Shown here one piece after another: positions 30,720-43,958 of a DNA stretch of 64,000 bases (its first letter is position 1; each line of letters opens with the position of its first letter). Origin of the DNA: Allobaculum sp. Allo2. GTDB taxonomy: Bacteria > Bacillota_I > Bacilli_A > Erysipelotrichales > Erysipelotrichaceae. Made by a program: the position numbers and the translations under genes. The DNA lies in NCBI RefSeq assembly GCF_022701175.1, contig NZ_CP078088.1:744001-808000 (forward strand). Direction: 5' to 3'. The notes beneath the pieces were generated by a model. It saw nothing but the letters and a program-made list of their open reading frames with translations. It did not search any database and was not told the origin of the DNA.

Positions 30720-33184
30720 ATGAATTCTGAATTTTTCAGCGGCGGTCCAGTAATCAAAAACCAGATCCTGCCCTTTTGAATCAGATAAGCGAACAGGCAG
30801 ATGAAATTGAACTGGCTGTCTCCTTTGTCCGGCTTTCCGGTGTTCGCCTTCTGCTTCCGCTTTTTCGTAAACTGCGCGAAAAGAAGACGAAGATCCGACT
30901 GTTATGCGGAACGTATATGGGTATTACAGAACCCGCGGCTTTGCACGTCCTCCTGCATGAACTGGGGATACCGCCCAGCTGCGGCTGTTCAATAATCCGA
31001 TTGTTTCTTTCCACCCCAAATGCTGGATTTTTCATTGTTTGGACCATATGGAAATCCTGATTGGAAGCTCAAACCTTTCCCGTTCTGCGCTCACTTCCGG
31101 AATCGAATGGAACTACGCGTTCTCTTCCCAGGGAAACGAAAAAGTACAGAGAAAATTGTGAAAAGTTTTGAAGATCTCTGGTCTTCCAGCATTTTGCTTA
31201 CGGAAGATTCCATTGAGGAATATCAGCTGGACCGGGAACCGTTTCAAAGCGGGCAGTGGATGGATCTGTTCGCAGCAGAAGATCAGAATCCGGAAGAAGG
31301 AAACGAAATTCGGGTGGAACCGAATGCTGTACAGACCGAAGCTTTATACAGGCTGGAAGAAACGCGGCAGAAAGGACAGCAGCGCGCTTTAGTTCAGGCA
31401 GCAACGGGAACGGGGAAAACTTTTCTTGCTGCTTTTGATTCTCGAACCTTTGAACGCGTACTTTTTGTCGCGCATCGCCGCGAAATTCTTGCGCAGGCCG
31501 CCAAAGCCTTCCATACCGTTCGTCCTGACGCCTCTATCGGCTTTATTGAAGGGGATCGGAAAGAACTGGATCGGGATCTGGTGTTTGCTTCGGTTCAGAC
31601 ACTTGCCAAACCCTGGCTTCTGAATGAAGAAACGCTTCCGTCCGATTCTTTTGACTACATCGTGGTTGATGAGTTTCATCATGCGGCAGCGAGGCAGTAT
31701 AAAAGATCCTTTCCTATTTCCATCCAAAATTTCTTTTAGGACTGACGGCTACGCCCTATCGTCTGGACGGCCGTGATCTGTATATGCTTTGCGACTATAA
31801 CGTCCCCTATCAGATGAATTTGTTTGACGCGATCGCACAGGGATATCTGAGTCCGTTTCGCTACTATGGCATTTACGATCCGACGGATTACGAAAATGTC
31901 AAAATCCGAGGCATGCATTTTGACGCGGCGGCTCTGGAGCATACGTACGATCAGAATCTGGAACGCGCTTCTCTCATTTATCGCCATTATCAAAAGCATC
32001 CTTCCTCACGCGGACTTGGCTTTTGCATTACCCGAAAACATGCCCGTTTTATGGCGAAGTATTTCCAGTCCAAAGGCATTCCCTGCGCTTCCGTCGTATC
32101 TGATCCGGACCTTTCGGAAACATCTACGGATATGGATCGGGAAAGCGCGTTGAAAAAACTGGTAGACGGCGATCTGAAGATTTTGTTCAGCGTCGATCTG
32201 TTCAACGAAGGAACCGATATTCCAAACCTGGATCTTGTCATGTTCCTTCGCCCGACCGAGTCGGCGGTCGTATACCTGCAGCAGCTGGGCCGCGGCCTGC
32301 GCAAAGCTTCGGGGAAAGACTATCTGACGGTTCTGGACTTTATCGGAAATTACAAAACTGCGTCCTTTGGTCCATCGCTTATCGGCGTGAATCCGGGAAC
32401 GACTGGGGAAAAGATAAAGGTTCAGCCAGTTCAGTTCCTCGAAACTGCGTCGTGGATTTTGATCTGGAGCTGATTGATCTTCTGAAAAATCTGGCGAAGC
32501 GCAAACAGTCCCGCCTCCAGATTGTACAAGGGCTGTTTTATGACGCGAAGGAAAGTCTTGGCCATATTCCGTCTCGAATGGAACTGCGTCAGGCGCTCAG
32601 CGATGAAGATCTGGAATACTGTATGAAGGATGCCAAAATCAGTCCGTTCCACAATTACCTGCCTTTTCTCGATTCCATGCACCTTTTAGACGAAAAGCAG
32701 CAGGCGTTTATGCGTTCGCCGGCTGGGAAATTTCTACATTTGATGGAAACTACCAAAATGTCCCGAGTATATAAGCTGGCCGTACTGGAAGTTCTTCGAC
32801 AAAGTCTGCTCAAAAGCGGAACTATTGCGTCCAGCTATTCGCCAGAAGACGTGCTTCAGGCATGGAAAACCTTCTTTTCAAGGGGAACACGCTGGTCCGA
32901 TCTGGATGTCGCTTCACGCAATGCGTTTGATCAGATTACGGATGCGGCGCATTTGAAAAAGATCCGCGAAATGCCAGTTAAGCATTTGCTGCTCTCTTTT
33001 GATGGGCTGATCAAAAGTCCGGGGAAGATATGATCACGCTGGACAGCTCTCTGAATGAATACCTGGATTCCCCTGGTTTCAAAAACAGATTCTGGATATT
33101 CTCGACAGTCGAAGCGACGAGTATTATGCATCCCGGTTTGAAGATACAGTTCGCAAATCCACAAAGAAAAAGAATTCAAAATAA
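30720..33184 (+). CDS. PLD-like domain / DEAD-DEAH helicase fusion, frameshifted as sequenced
   Basis: Corrected length 823 residues. The N-terminal about 150 residues form a phospholipase-D-like module with HPKCWIF (H-x-K) and LIGSSNLSRSAL. A superfamily-2 helicase core follows: QAATGTGKT (Walker A), VVDEFHHAAA (DEAH-like box), LGLTATPYR (motif III), LFSVDLFNEGTDIP, and the motif VI segment QQLGRGLRKA. The C-terminal about 230 residues are helical, resembling the middle region of DUF3427-type helicases but without their last beta domain. GGAGGAGG precedes the ATG. Seven run losses are needed, at about 30745, 30978, 31157, 31706, 32432, 33022 and 33087. Such PLD-helicases are nucleic-acid enzymes often suspected of defence roles. 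No partner system is evident here. Confidence 0.85.
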
Positions 33185-33191
33185 AGAATAG

Positions 33192-33232
33192 AAAGCGTCG
33201 GCTGCTCGAGTTTGAGCTGGCCGGCGCTTTTG
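33192..33232 (+). terminator. terminator after the helicase
   Basis: AAAGCGTCGGCTGCTC pairs imperfectly with GAGCTGGCCGGCGCTTT, ending in TTTTGG, 7 nt after the stop codon. Confidence 0.7.
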
Positions 33233-33415
33233 GCATGGAAGTTCATCCCTATTCCAGAGCCGGCATTCTATGCCGTAGCGGGTTGTGCTTTGCCGGGGAT
33301 GAGAGCTTTGGCTTATTCCTTTGCGACGGATGGATTTTCACGTCTGTTTTCGCACTATTGGAGAAAATCCTTCAAATGACTAAAAGAAGCATGTATTTCA
33401 GTAAAAGTTTACTCG

Positions 33416-33440
33416 TATACTCTTTAGTGTAAGCGCTTAA
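33416..33440 (+). promoter_or_regulatory. GH89 promoter -10 with downstream cre-like operator
   Basis: TATACT at 33416-33421 is followed 6 nt later by TGTAAGCGCTTAA (33428-33440), a near-palindromic cre/LacI-type site overlapping the expected transcription start. The -35 is weak. The GH95 gene has the same -10 hexamer and a related operator. Confidence 0.45.
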
Positions 33441-33463
33441 TTTGAGCAAAGGAAGGAGAAACA

Positions 33464-36400
33464 ATGAAACTGAGAAAAAGCATTTCGGCGCTGTCCTGCG
33501 CCGTGCTTGCTCTTGGAATTCTTCCCCAGAGCCCTCTGCAGTCCCCCATGCAGATGCTGGCCGCGGAGGAAGATACTGAATCGCAGAATCTGGCTTTGAA
33601 CAGGCCGATCACCGCTTCCGACAGTGAAAGCGGCAGTGAAGCCCAGAAAGCCGTCGACGGCGATTCCAATTCCTGGTGGACGACGGTTGGGCCTGCCTGG
33701 ATTCAGGTTGACCTGGAATCGATCTGCAAGATCGATCGGATCAATCTCATGGCCTGGTTTAACCCGGATGAAGGTCATGCGAACCGCTACTACGAATATA
33801 AATTCTTGGCAGTACGACCGGTGAAGAAGGATCCTTTATAGTTCTTGCGGATCATACAGGAACGGCCAATCGAACCTGGAACACGCCGGAAGGAGAAAGC
33901 GATTCGTTTACGGATGTCAAAGCCCGTTACATTCGCATTGAATATACGGCTACTCATGCCGATACTCAGCCCAACAACCATAACGCCCATCTGAAGGAAC
34001 TGCAGGTCTTTGGATCGATCTGTCTGGATGAACTGCACGATCTGGTTCCGTATTCTTCGATCAGTGCGAGCAGTTCGGAAGAATGGTATCCGGCCGAAAA
34101 TGCCGGAGACGGCGATCTGGATACGTATTGGGGCGCCGAAGGCGCATCGGGTCTGTGCGTCGATTTAAACTGTGTCTTCGATCTGAGTTCCATTCAGGTT
34201 ATTCCGTATTTCGCGGATGACCGCTCTTACACGTATGAGGTGTACACGAGTCTGGATGGCCGCGACTACACTCTGTATGGCGAAAAGAAAGACCAGACAC
34301 CCCAGACCCGGGATGGCGAAATGTTTACCAAAGATGCGGAAGGCGTTCGCTATGTGATGATCTCCATGCTGACAAATACGAAGAACCCTTCCGTTCATAT
34401 CAATGAAATTCACATTGTCGGAAAACAGAGTACGTCGGTAACGCCGCCGGTCGATGAAGACGAAAACAACCTGGCTTTAAACCGCCCGGTTTATGTGTCC
34501 AGTCAGCAGGACGGCATGAATAAGGAAAATCTGACTGACGGCGACAATTACACCGCCTGGGCTCCAAAATTCTGCCCGGCATACGCCCAGATTGATCTGG
34601 AACGCAACGTTAAGCTTTCGGCGATTCAGGTGATTCCGCCGGTAACGATGGGATCGGAAGAATACGCGCAGTATTCGGTTTACGCCTCTCTTGATGGCGA
34701 GACGTACGATCTGGTCGGTCAGAAAAACGATACCAAACCGAGTCCGACTGCCGGCGAACGCTTTGCGATCGATTCCTAAGAAGCGCGAGACATCCGCGTC
34801 CTTGTGGAATACTGCTCCACGCAGGATACACTGCCGATCAGCGAAGTCCGTGCCTATGGCGAAGAAACGGATAGCGAACTGCAGTCGCCGGATACCATTT
34901 CCATTCCGGATTTTAAGGATACCGATTATGCCGCACCCTTAACGCAGGAAGAAACGCTGCGTGAAGTTCGCAATATTGTTGGACGAACAGTCGGCGAAAG
35001 CTATAACGACTGGTTTGAGTTTGTACTCGATGATGCAAAGTCGAGTGGACTCGACTGGTATGAAATCGACATGCACAACGGAAAAGTGCGTATTCGAGGC
35101 AATAAAGGTCTGTCTCTGACGACAGGTCTGAACTATTACTTCAAGTATTTCTGCAGCGTGCAGATTGCCCGACAGACCCGTCAGGTGAAAATGCCGGCGG
35201 AAATTGTGGAAGTTCCCAGTACGATCCGCAAGGAAAGTCCCTATGAAGTCCGCTACGCGTACAACTACTGCACGCATTCCTACAACATGGCCTTCTGGGG
35301 CGAAGACGAGTGGCAGAACGAACTCGACTGGCTGACCCTCAACGGCTACAACACCGTTCTGGATATTACCGGTCAGGAAGAAGTCTGGAGACGCTTTTAG
35401 GCGGACTCGGCTACAGCGAACAGGAAGTTCGCGACTGGCTGGTCGGACCAGGCTATCTTGGCTGGATGTACATGGCCAACGTGGAAAACATCAGCGGCCC
35501 GATTCCGCACGACTGGTTTGAAAAAGCACAGAACTTGCCCGGCATAACCAGCGTTCCATGCGCGCTTTAGGCATGACGCCGGTTTTGCAGGGATATTCCG
35601 GCATGGTGCCTACGAACATCACGTCCAAGGATTCCTCGGTAGAAATCATTGATCAGGGATGGTGGAACGGCATCCAGCGTCCGGCTATGCTCAAAACCAA
35701 TACCGCCACGTATGACGACTACGCAACCAGATTTTATCAGGCGCAAAAAGAAGGGTACGGCGACTGGGCCCACTATTATGCGACCGACCCCTTCCATGAA
35801 GGCGGCAACACCGGCGACATTGGCCGGGACACCGTCGGATGGGAAGTTCTCGACGCAATGAAGAAATACGATTCGAACTGTGTCTGGGTTATCCAGTCCT
35901 GGTCTTTTGAATCCGATCTGCTTTCCTGGATTTCCAGCGAAGAAAAACAGAACAATATCCTGCTGCTCGATCTGGATGGAACCCGCAATGCCAAATTTGA
36001 CGATACGAACGAATTCACCGGAAGTAGCTGGACCTATTGCATGCTGGAAAACTATGGCGGCCGCGTCGGCCTTTGCGGCAACCTGAAAAAATCGCCCAGA
36101 TTCCAGGCCGTGTCCGCAAGGGCACCAGCCACATGGTCGGCATGGGCATCGCTCCGGAAGGTACGGGCAACGATCCGGCGAAATACGATCTCTGGGGCGA
36201 AATGATGTGGGAAAGCGAAGACATCGATGTGGAAAAGTGGCTCGACAGCTACATCGAGCGCCGCTACGGTGCGGTAACGACGGACGCCAAAGCGGCATGG
36301 AAAATTCTTCTGAATACCGCCTACTCCGATCTTGAATACTTCAAGACACCGCCAGAATCCATCTTCTGCGCCATGCCGCACTTTGATGCGTCCAAGGCAG

Positions 36401-37962
36401 CGCCAAACGGTTCGTTTGACCGTCACTACAATATTGCGCAGTTTGAAAACGCCCTTACGTTGCTGATGAAGGACTATGACCGCTTCAAAACGAGCGAAGG
36501 CTATCAGTTCGATGTGAATACGCTGCTTCGCCAGTGCGTCGCCAACAGCGCCTACCCGGTTTATCAGGAATTCACATCGGCCTACCGAAACAGGAACGTA
36601 TCCGAGTTTGATCAGGCGTCTGCTGAGTTCCTCGACCTTCTGGATTTGCAGGAACAGGTGCTCAACTCGAACAAAAACTCGATGCTTGGAAACTGGCTCG
36701 AGCCGTCCAGAAAAGCCGGCGAAAGCGAAGATGATTTCACGAAGCGTATTTATGAAATGAATGCGCGCGGTCTGATCACGACCTGGGCACCGTACTACAC
36801 CTGGGGCGTTTACGATTACGCCAACCGCGAATACGGCGGTCTGCTCAAAGACTATTACGGTGCACGGTGGACCACGTGGATTGACCGTCTGAGCAAGGAT
36901 ATTCATGGCGACCAGACGTGCAGTGTAGAAAATATGAGCAGCAAGGAATCCTATCGCTTCGCCTGGAATTTCTGCCGCAGCGATACCGTCTACTCCAATG
37001 AACCGAGCGGCGATGTCAAAGCTCTCTACAATCGTTTCGTTACCAGCTGCTCGCTCAATAAGCCGGTCGATTCTCTCGTCAGCTACATGTACACGATCGA
37101 TACCGGAACGCATAAGATTTCTAAAGTTCCCGTACAGACTACGAAAGCAGTCTTCCTTTCCAACGTGATCATGCCTGAGGGTTCCACAATTGCCATCACC
37201 CGCGGTTCGAAGACCCTTGACGACGAGGATCTTCTGGAAAAGGACGATCAGATTCTGCTCACCCTTTCCAATGGAACGAAGCTGACGTACACGATTGGCG
37301 AACTCGTTGTTCCTACAGATTTCTCCCGCCTCGATACGCTGATGAAACAGGCCCAGTCGCTGATTGCCTCCGATTACGACGCCGAAGCCTGGGCTGCGTT
37401 CAACACTGCTCTGACCGATGTCAACGTCGTTTACGTCAACCCCGAAGCGTCCCAGGAAGAAGTGGATGCAGCCTGCACCCGACTGGAAGACGCTCTGGAT
37501 CAGCTGGAAGCCATCTTTGCCGACTACACCGCGCTCGACGCTCTGGTTCAGGAAGCGGACGCTCTCGATCCGGATGACTACGCGAATTTTGAAGACGTTC
37601 AGAACGCTCTGGATGCCATCGTAAGAAATCTCCCACGCTCCAGACAGAAGGATGTCGATGCGATGGCCAGAGCCCTGCAGCCCGCTCTCGATGGACTGCA
37701 GAGAAAAGACGATCCGTCCCTTGTCTTTGACTATTCACTCCTGGAGACTCTCTGCGATAAAGCCGAAGCACTTGATCTTACAGACTATGCTTCAGCCGGT
37801 CAGGAAGAATTCACGTCTATCCTGAACGCGGGCAAGGCTCTTATTCGTCACGCGTCTTCACAGAAGCAAATCGACGATGCGGCCAAAGCACTCCATTCAA
37901 GCCTTCTCGATCTGCGTCTTCTCCCCGACAAAGAAGCGCTGGCAAGTCTGAATCCGGACTGA
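33464..37962 (+). CDS. secreted GH89 alpha-N-acetylglucosaminidase with CBM32-type and FIVAR modules, frameshifted as sequenced
   Basis: Corrected length 1500 residues. The signal peptide is MKLRKSISAL, a hydrophobic core and MLAAE. Three F5/8-type galactose-binding domains follow, two with the NLALNRP opening (about 33590-33990, 34030-34420, 34465-34860). Next is the NAGLU-type core: N-terminal domain, barrel with YNYCTHSYNMAFW, DWLTLNGYN, GYSGMVPTNI, ATDPFHEGG, WVIQSWS and GMGIAPEG, and the helical C-domain. The tail has three FIVAR repeats (about 37330-37950) and no LPXTG. Expected role: removal of terminal alpha-GlcNAc, for example from gastric-type mucin, as for Clostridium perfringens GH89. 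Four run losses (about 33804, 35394, 35524, 36090) plus an in-frame TAA at 34777-34779 interrupt it as sequenced. Confidence 0.92.
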
Positions 37963-37995
37963 TTTTTCCAATCGAAAAACAATATCTTTTCGAAT

Positions 37996-38034
37996 AAAGG
38001 CGCCCATCCTGAGCACATCAGGACGGGCGCCTTT
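37996..38034 (+). terminator. terminator after GH89
   Basis: AAAGGCGCCC pairs with GGGCGCCTTT, with an inner TCCTGA/TCAGGA stem, and is followed by CC. Strong stem, short T-tract. Confidence 0.75.
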
Positions 38035-38092
38035 CCTGCGTTTTGTCCCAAAAATCCTATGTGAAGCTGAACGAAAAAATCACAAATAAAAC

Positions 38093-38121
38093 TTGCGTCC
38101 GGAGAGAGGGCATGCTATTCT
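38093..38121 (+). promoter_or_regulatory. rRNA-type promoter P1 of the orphan 23S locus
   Basis: TTGCGT, 17-nt spacer, TATTCT, with AATCACAAATA ending 4 nt before the -35. Same layout as P1 at 24472. Confidence 0.72.
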
Positions 38122-38225
38122 AACGGAGCGCTTTTCGAAAGAGAACTTTTGAAAAGTCGAAAAAGGACTTTATCTATCGCATAAAATTCATAAAGTGAAA
38201 ATATTAAAAATATTCACAAAAAGAG

Positions 38226-38253
38226 TTGACGCGATCAAAAGCCATGATAAACT
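38226..38253 (+). promoter_or_regulatory. rRNA-type promoter P2 of the orphan 23S locus
   Basis: TTGACG, 16-nt spacer, TAAACT, preceded by ATTCACAAAAA and followed by GAGCCTTGTGAG, which is shared with P2 at 24603. Confidence 0.72.
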
Positions 38254-38488
38254 AAATGAGCCTTGTGAGGGAACAATAAATATTCACAAGACAAATCCTG
38301 TCCATCGAGGACAGGGAAAAATGGATCTTTGAAAAACGAGCATCAGTAAGAAGACATAACAGAAGGTCTAACGAAAAGTTGAAGAGTAATAAAGATTTAA
38401 CCGAAAGTTGGAAACAGTTAGTGGAACAGTTCTTACGAAATAGAAAAATCTCGAAACAAGCATAACTAGAACCAAAGTTAGAGAACTA
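38254..38488 (+). other. leader of the orphan 23S (boxA plus spacer-derived sequence)
   Basis: A hairpin (CCTGTCC/GGACAGG) precedes TGGATCTTTGAAAAAC (boxA-like, 38322-38337). From there the sequence is the 16S-23S spacer of locus 2. There is no trace of 16S sequence. Confidence 0.8.
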
Positions 38489-41357
<2,869 letters not shown>

Positions 41358-41482
41358 TAAGATTCGAGAAAGCTATACGCAAGAAGCCACTACGAAACCA
41401 ACGATCGCGTTAGATCGTTATGTTGGAAGACTGATGTTTGTTTTTGAAAGACCCATTTTCTGCAAGCTAAGAAATATCAAGC

Positions 41483-41519
41483 CCCCGAAAGATAAAGGAA
41501 AATTCAGTATCTTTCGGGG
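41483..41519 (+). terminator. terminator of the orphan 23S locus
   Basis: A perfect 12-bp stem (CCCCGAAAGATA with TATCTTTCGGGG) followed by CTTTCT. It is homologous to the terminators after both 5S genes. Confidence 0.8.
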
Positions 41520-41582
41520 CTTTCTCTGCAGTTCAGAAGAAAAATTCAGAGGCGGTATTTGCTTTTTACATTCTGGCGTCTT

Positions 41583-41642
41583 TTTTATCTACCCGTATTT
41601 TATCTACCCGTATTTTATCTACCCGTATTTTATCTACCCGTA
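41583..41642 (+). repeat. tandem repeat, four perfect 15-bp units
   Basis: The unit TTTTATCTACCCGTA is repeated four times without variation. In one frame it encodes FIYPY pentapeptides that continue into a hydrophobic segment (LCLGAIIICAALTGF). Confidence 0.9.
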
Positions 41643-41751
41643 TTCGCTGTCCGTTTATAACGGTGCGGGAGAGACTGTTTTTGAACTATGTCTGGGCGCC
41701 ATCATTATTTGCGCGGCGCTGACAGGTTTTACAAAGTGGAAAAAGTGCAGA

Positions 41752-41972
41752 ATGCTTCGCGCAGATGGGGTGCGTGCAGGCAATGGGATTCTGGCCCATC
41801 CGACCAATGAGGCGGTCGAACAGCTCACAAAACGGATCGAGAAAATGGACTTTTCGCGCTTCCGGTCGACTGGAATACGATTCGACTGATCTGGGCTTTT
41901 GTGTACGCCAGTCCGGAAGTGAGCGAAGAGCGAAAAAATGCCCTTCTGGAGCAGCTGCATCGAAGAGACTGA
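41752..41972 (+). CDS. small hypothetical protein, frameshifted as sequenced
   Basis: Corrected length about 73 residues from ATG 41752. One extra T at about 41860 joins the frame, giving ...KMDFSRFPVDWNTIRLIW...VYASPEVSEERKNALLEQLHRRD, an amphipathic, charged C-terminus that looks like a real protein. The open frame extends upstream through a transmembrane-like stretch and the FIYPY repeats, so the true start may be earlier. No family recognised and no strong ribosome-binding site found. Confidence 0.35.
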
Positions 41973-42083
41973 AGGCCGGTTCTGGAGGAGCGTAAGAGGA
42001 AAAAGACATTTTTCATCCTATTTTCAGAAATCTCTTTCGCATTTACAAAACGGTTTCAAAAAAGGTCTATTGTAAGGACCATA

Positions 42084-42240
42084 GATAGAGGTCGCAGATC
42101 TGACCGTTTCTGTTCGAGCCGGCGGGCGTCTGAGAACAGAAAAGAGCACATCTGCCGAACTGAAAGGCGGGCACGCCTTAAGGTGGGCTGTTTCGAGAAG
42201 ATCGGACAGACTGTCTGCATACTTATGCAGGAGAGCTATC
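42084..42240 (+). ncRNA. lysine riboswitch (L-box aptamer)
   Basis: Conserved L-box elements in order: GATAGAGGTCGCAGATC, AGAGCACATCTGCCGAA, AAGG, CTGTTTCGAGAAGATCGG, ACAGACTGTCTGCATA, and the closing ATGCAGGAGAGCTATC. P1 closes GATAG with CTATC. It sits directly upstream of dapA and is followed by a terminator, so lysine should reduce read-through into the operon. Confidence 0.93.
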
Positions 42241-42260
42241 GGGCGGTCATAGGCATGTAC

Positions 42261-42286
42261 CGGCGGAGAACTCTTCGCCGTTTTTT
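42261..42286 (+). terminator. riboswitch-controlled terminator upstream of dapA
   Basis: An 8-bp stem (CGGCGGAG with CTTCGCCG, one G-U pair) and a 4-nt loop are followed by TTTTTT, 78 nt before the dapA start. Typical lysine-riboswitch expression platform. Confidence 0.88.
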
Positions 42287-42363
42287 CATGGAGGAAAGAC
42301 GGCACAGTGTAAGAATTCTGTTCGATGCATGACTGGAGTCGGCCCCGACACAAGGAGAACGTT

Positions 42364-43248
42364 ATGTTAAAAACTGCCGGAAGGATCCATTGTTGCTCTC
42401 ATCACACCGTTTTCGGAAAACGGAAGTGTAAATTTTGACAAGCTCAGAGAACTGATTGAATGGCATATCGCGCATAAAACCGATGGCATTCTCATTCTGG
42501 GCACCACAGGCGAATCCAGTACGATGACACACTGGGAAGACGATGATGTCGTTCGCGTCGCCATCGAACAGGCGGACGGCCGCATTCCGATTATTGTCGG
42601 CGCCGGAAGCAACGACTCCCATACGCAGCTGGAAAAATCGCTGAAATACGAACGCATGGGTGCGGATGCGCTTCTGCTCATTTCGCCCTACTACAATAAG
42701 GCCAACCGTCAGGGGCTGATCGACCACTTCAAGCTGAGTGCGGACAACGTCAACATTCCGATCATCCTCTATAACATTCCCGGCCGTACCGGCGTGAACA
42801 TTCCGGTCGATGTCGTGGAAGAGCTCTCGCACCATCCGATGATTCAGGGCATTAAGGAAGCCAGCGGCAGCCTGTCCTACGCGATGAACATCGCGAAATT
42901 CGTCGGTGAAGATTTCAAGATGTATTCGGGAAACGACGACATCATCGTGCCAATGCTGTCGCTGGGCGCCTCGGGCGTCATCAGCGTTCTCGCGGATATT
43001 TTGCCGGAAGAAACGCACGATCTGGTCCGGGCGTTCCTGGATGGCGATGTGAAAAATCCCTGGATCTGCAGCTGCGCTATCTTGATCTGATCCACAAGCT
43101 CTTTATTGAAGTCAATCCGATTCCGGTAAAGGAAGCTATGAACCTGATGGGCATGGGTGTCGGCGGATACCGTCTGCCGCTTTGCCCGATGGACGAAAAG
43201 AACCGCGAAGCGCTCGCCGCAAGCATGAAAGAGGCGGGTCTGTTATGA
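42364..43248 (+). CDS. dapA: 4-hydroxy-tetrahydrodipicolinate synthase, frameshifted as sequenced
   Basis: Corrected length 294 residues. It condenses pyruvate with aspartate semialdehyde, the first committed step to diaminopimelate and lysine. Motifs: GSIVALITPF, LGTTGESSTM, VGAGSNDSHT, LISPYYNK, ILYNIPGRTGV, GIKEASGS (Schiff-base Lys) and YSGNDD. The start follows ACAAGGAG. Two errors: the A-run after the start appears one base too long (corrected N-terminus MLKLPEGSIVAL), and the A-run near 43055 is one base short. It is the first gene after the lysine riboswitch. The stop overlaps the dapB start by 4 nt (ATGA). Confidence 0.95.
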
Positions 43249-43958
43249 AAATCGCCGTTATCGGACAGGGACGCATGGGCTCCCTGCTAAAAGAAGAAGC
43301 CAAGCGCCGCGGTCATGACGTCGTCATGGGCGATTGCCTGGATCCGGATCGCGTACTGGCGGCCAGGGAGGATCTCGATCTGATCATCGATTTTTCCCAT
43401 CCGAACAATCTGGATTTCATTCTGGAACAGGCCGCAAATCCCAGTACCGCTCTGGTTCTGGGAACGACCGGCTATACAGACGAACAGCTTGAGCGCATTG
43501 AAGACGAAGCGAAAACACGTCCGGTCTTCTTTTCGTCCAACTATTCGCTGGGTGTAGCCGTCCTCAAGGATCTGGCTGCGCGTGCAGCCGCTATTCTGGA
43601 CTCGTGGGATAAGGAAATCGTTGAACTCCATCACAGCCAGAAAGCCGACGCGCCCAGCGGAACGGCGCTGTCTTTACTGGAAGCCATCGATCCGCAAAAC
43701 GAATACGAACATGTCTTTGGCCGGCATGGAAAACCGGGTCCGCGCAAGAAGGAAATCGGCATTCACGCGCTGCGTGGCGGAAGCGCCGCCGGCGATCATG
43801 AAATTCTGTTTCTGGGCGATCAGGAAACGATTCGAATTTCCCACAGCGCGCAAAATCGTCAGATCTTTGTCAATGGCGCACTCGATGCTGCCGAATTCAT
43901 GGAAAACAAACCGACCGGTCTGTATTCGATGAAAGAGCTGATCGGAGACCGTTCGTGA
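43245..43958 (+). CDS. dapB: 4-hydroxy-tetrahydrodipicolinate reductase
   Basis: 237 residues, intact. NAD(P)H-dependent second enzyme of the DAP pathway. It shows the nucleotide site VIGQGRMG, LIIDFSHP, LGTTGYT, SSNYSLGV, and the substrate/catalytic signature VELHHSQKADAPSGTA. The C-terminal HALRGGSAAGDHEILF is typical. Translationally coupled to dapA (ATGA overlap) and to dapH (GTGA overlap). The start is fixed by the overlap and the MKIAVIG N-terminus. Confidence 0.97.
   Translation: MKIAVIGQGRMGSLLKEEAKRRGHDVVMGDCLDPDRVLAAREDLDLIIDFSHPNNLDFILEQAANPSTALVLGTTGYTDEQLERIEDEAKTRPVFFSSNYSLGVAVLKDLAARAAAILDSWDKEIVELHHSQKADAPSGTALSLLEAIDPQNEYEHVFGRHGKPGPRKKEIGIHALRGGSAAGDHEILFLGDQETIRISHSAQNRQIFVNGALDAAEFMENKPTGLYSMKELIGDRS

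Larger units (their letters stand above)
37963..38254 (+). other. intergenic region carrying rRNA-type promoters for the orphan 23S
   Basis: The GH89 terminator is followed by tandem promoters arranged as upstream of the 16S at locus 2. No coding potential seen. Confidence 0.7.
41358..41751 (+). other. region between orphan 23S and a small putative gene
   Basis: It retains the 3' processing flank and spacer start seen in loci 1 and 2, then goes straight to a terminator where the 5S should be. Further on is a 4 x 15-bp tandem repeat. Any upstream extension of the small gene at 41752 would run through this part. Confidence 0.6.

Noticed and set aside
29838-33184. DISARM-type defence system (methyltransferase, helicase and PLD nuclease)
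   Set aside because: The methyltransferase lacks DNA-methylase motifs, a terminator separates it from the helicase, and no DrmB-like protein is present.
30720-33184. Programmed frameshifting as explanation of the broken helicase and other genes
   Set aside because: There are up to seven breaks per gene, at runs of any base and without slippery heptamers or downstream structures. Sequencing indels are far simpler.
41583-41642. CRISPR array
   Set aside because: The four 15-bp units are directly adjacent with no spacers, and no cas genes are present.
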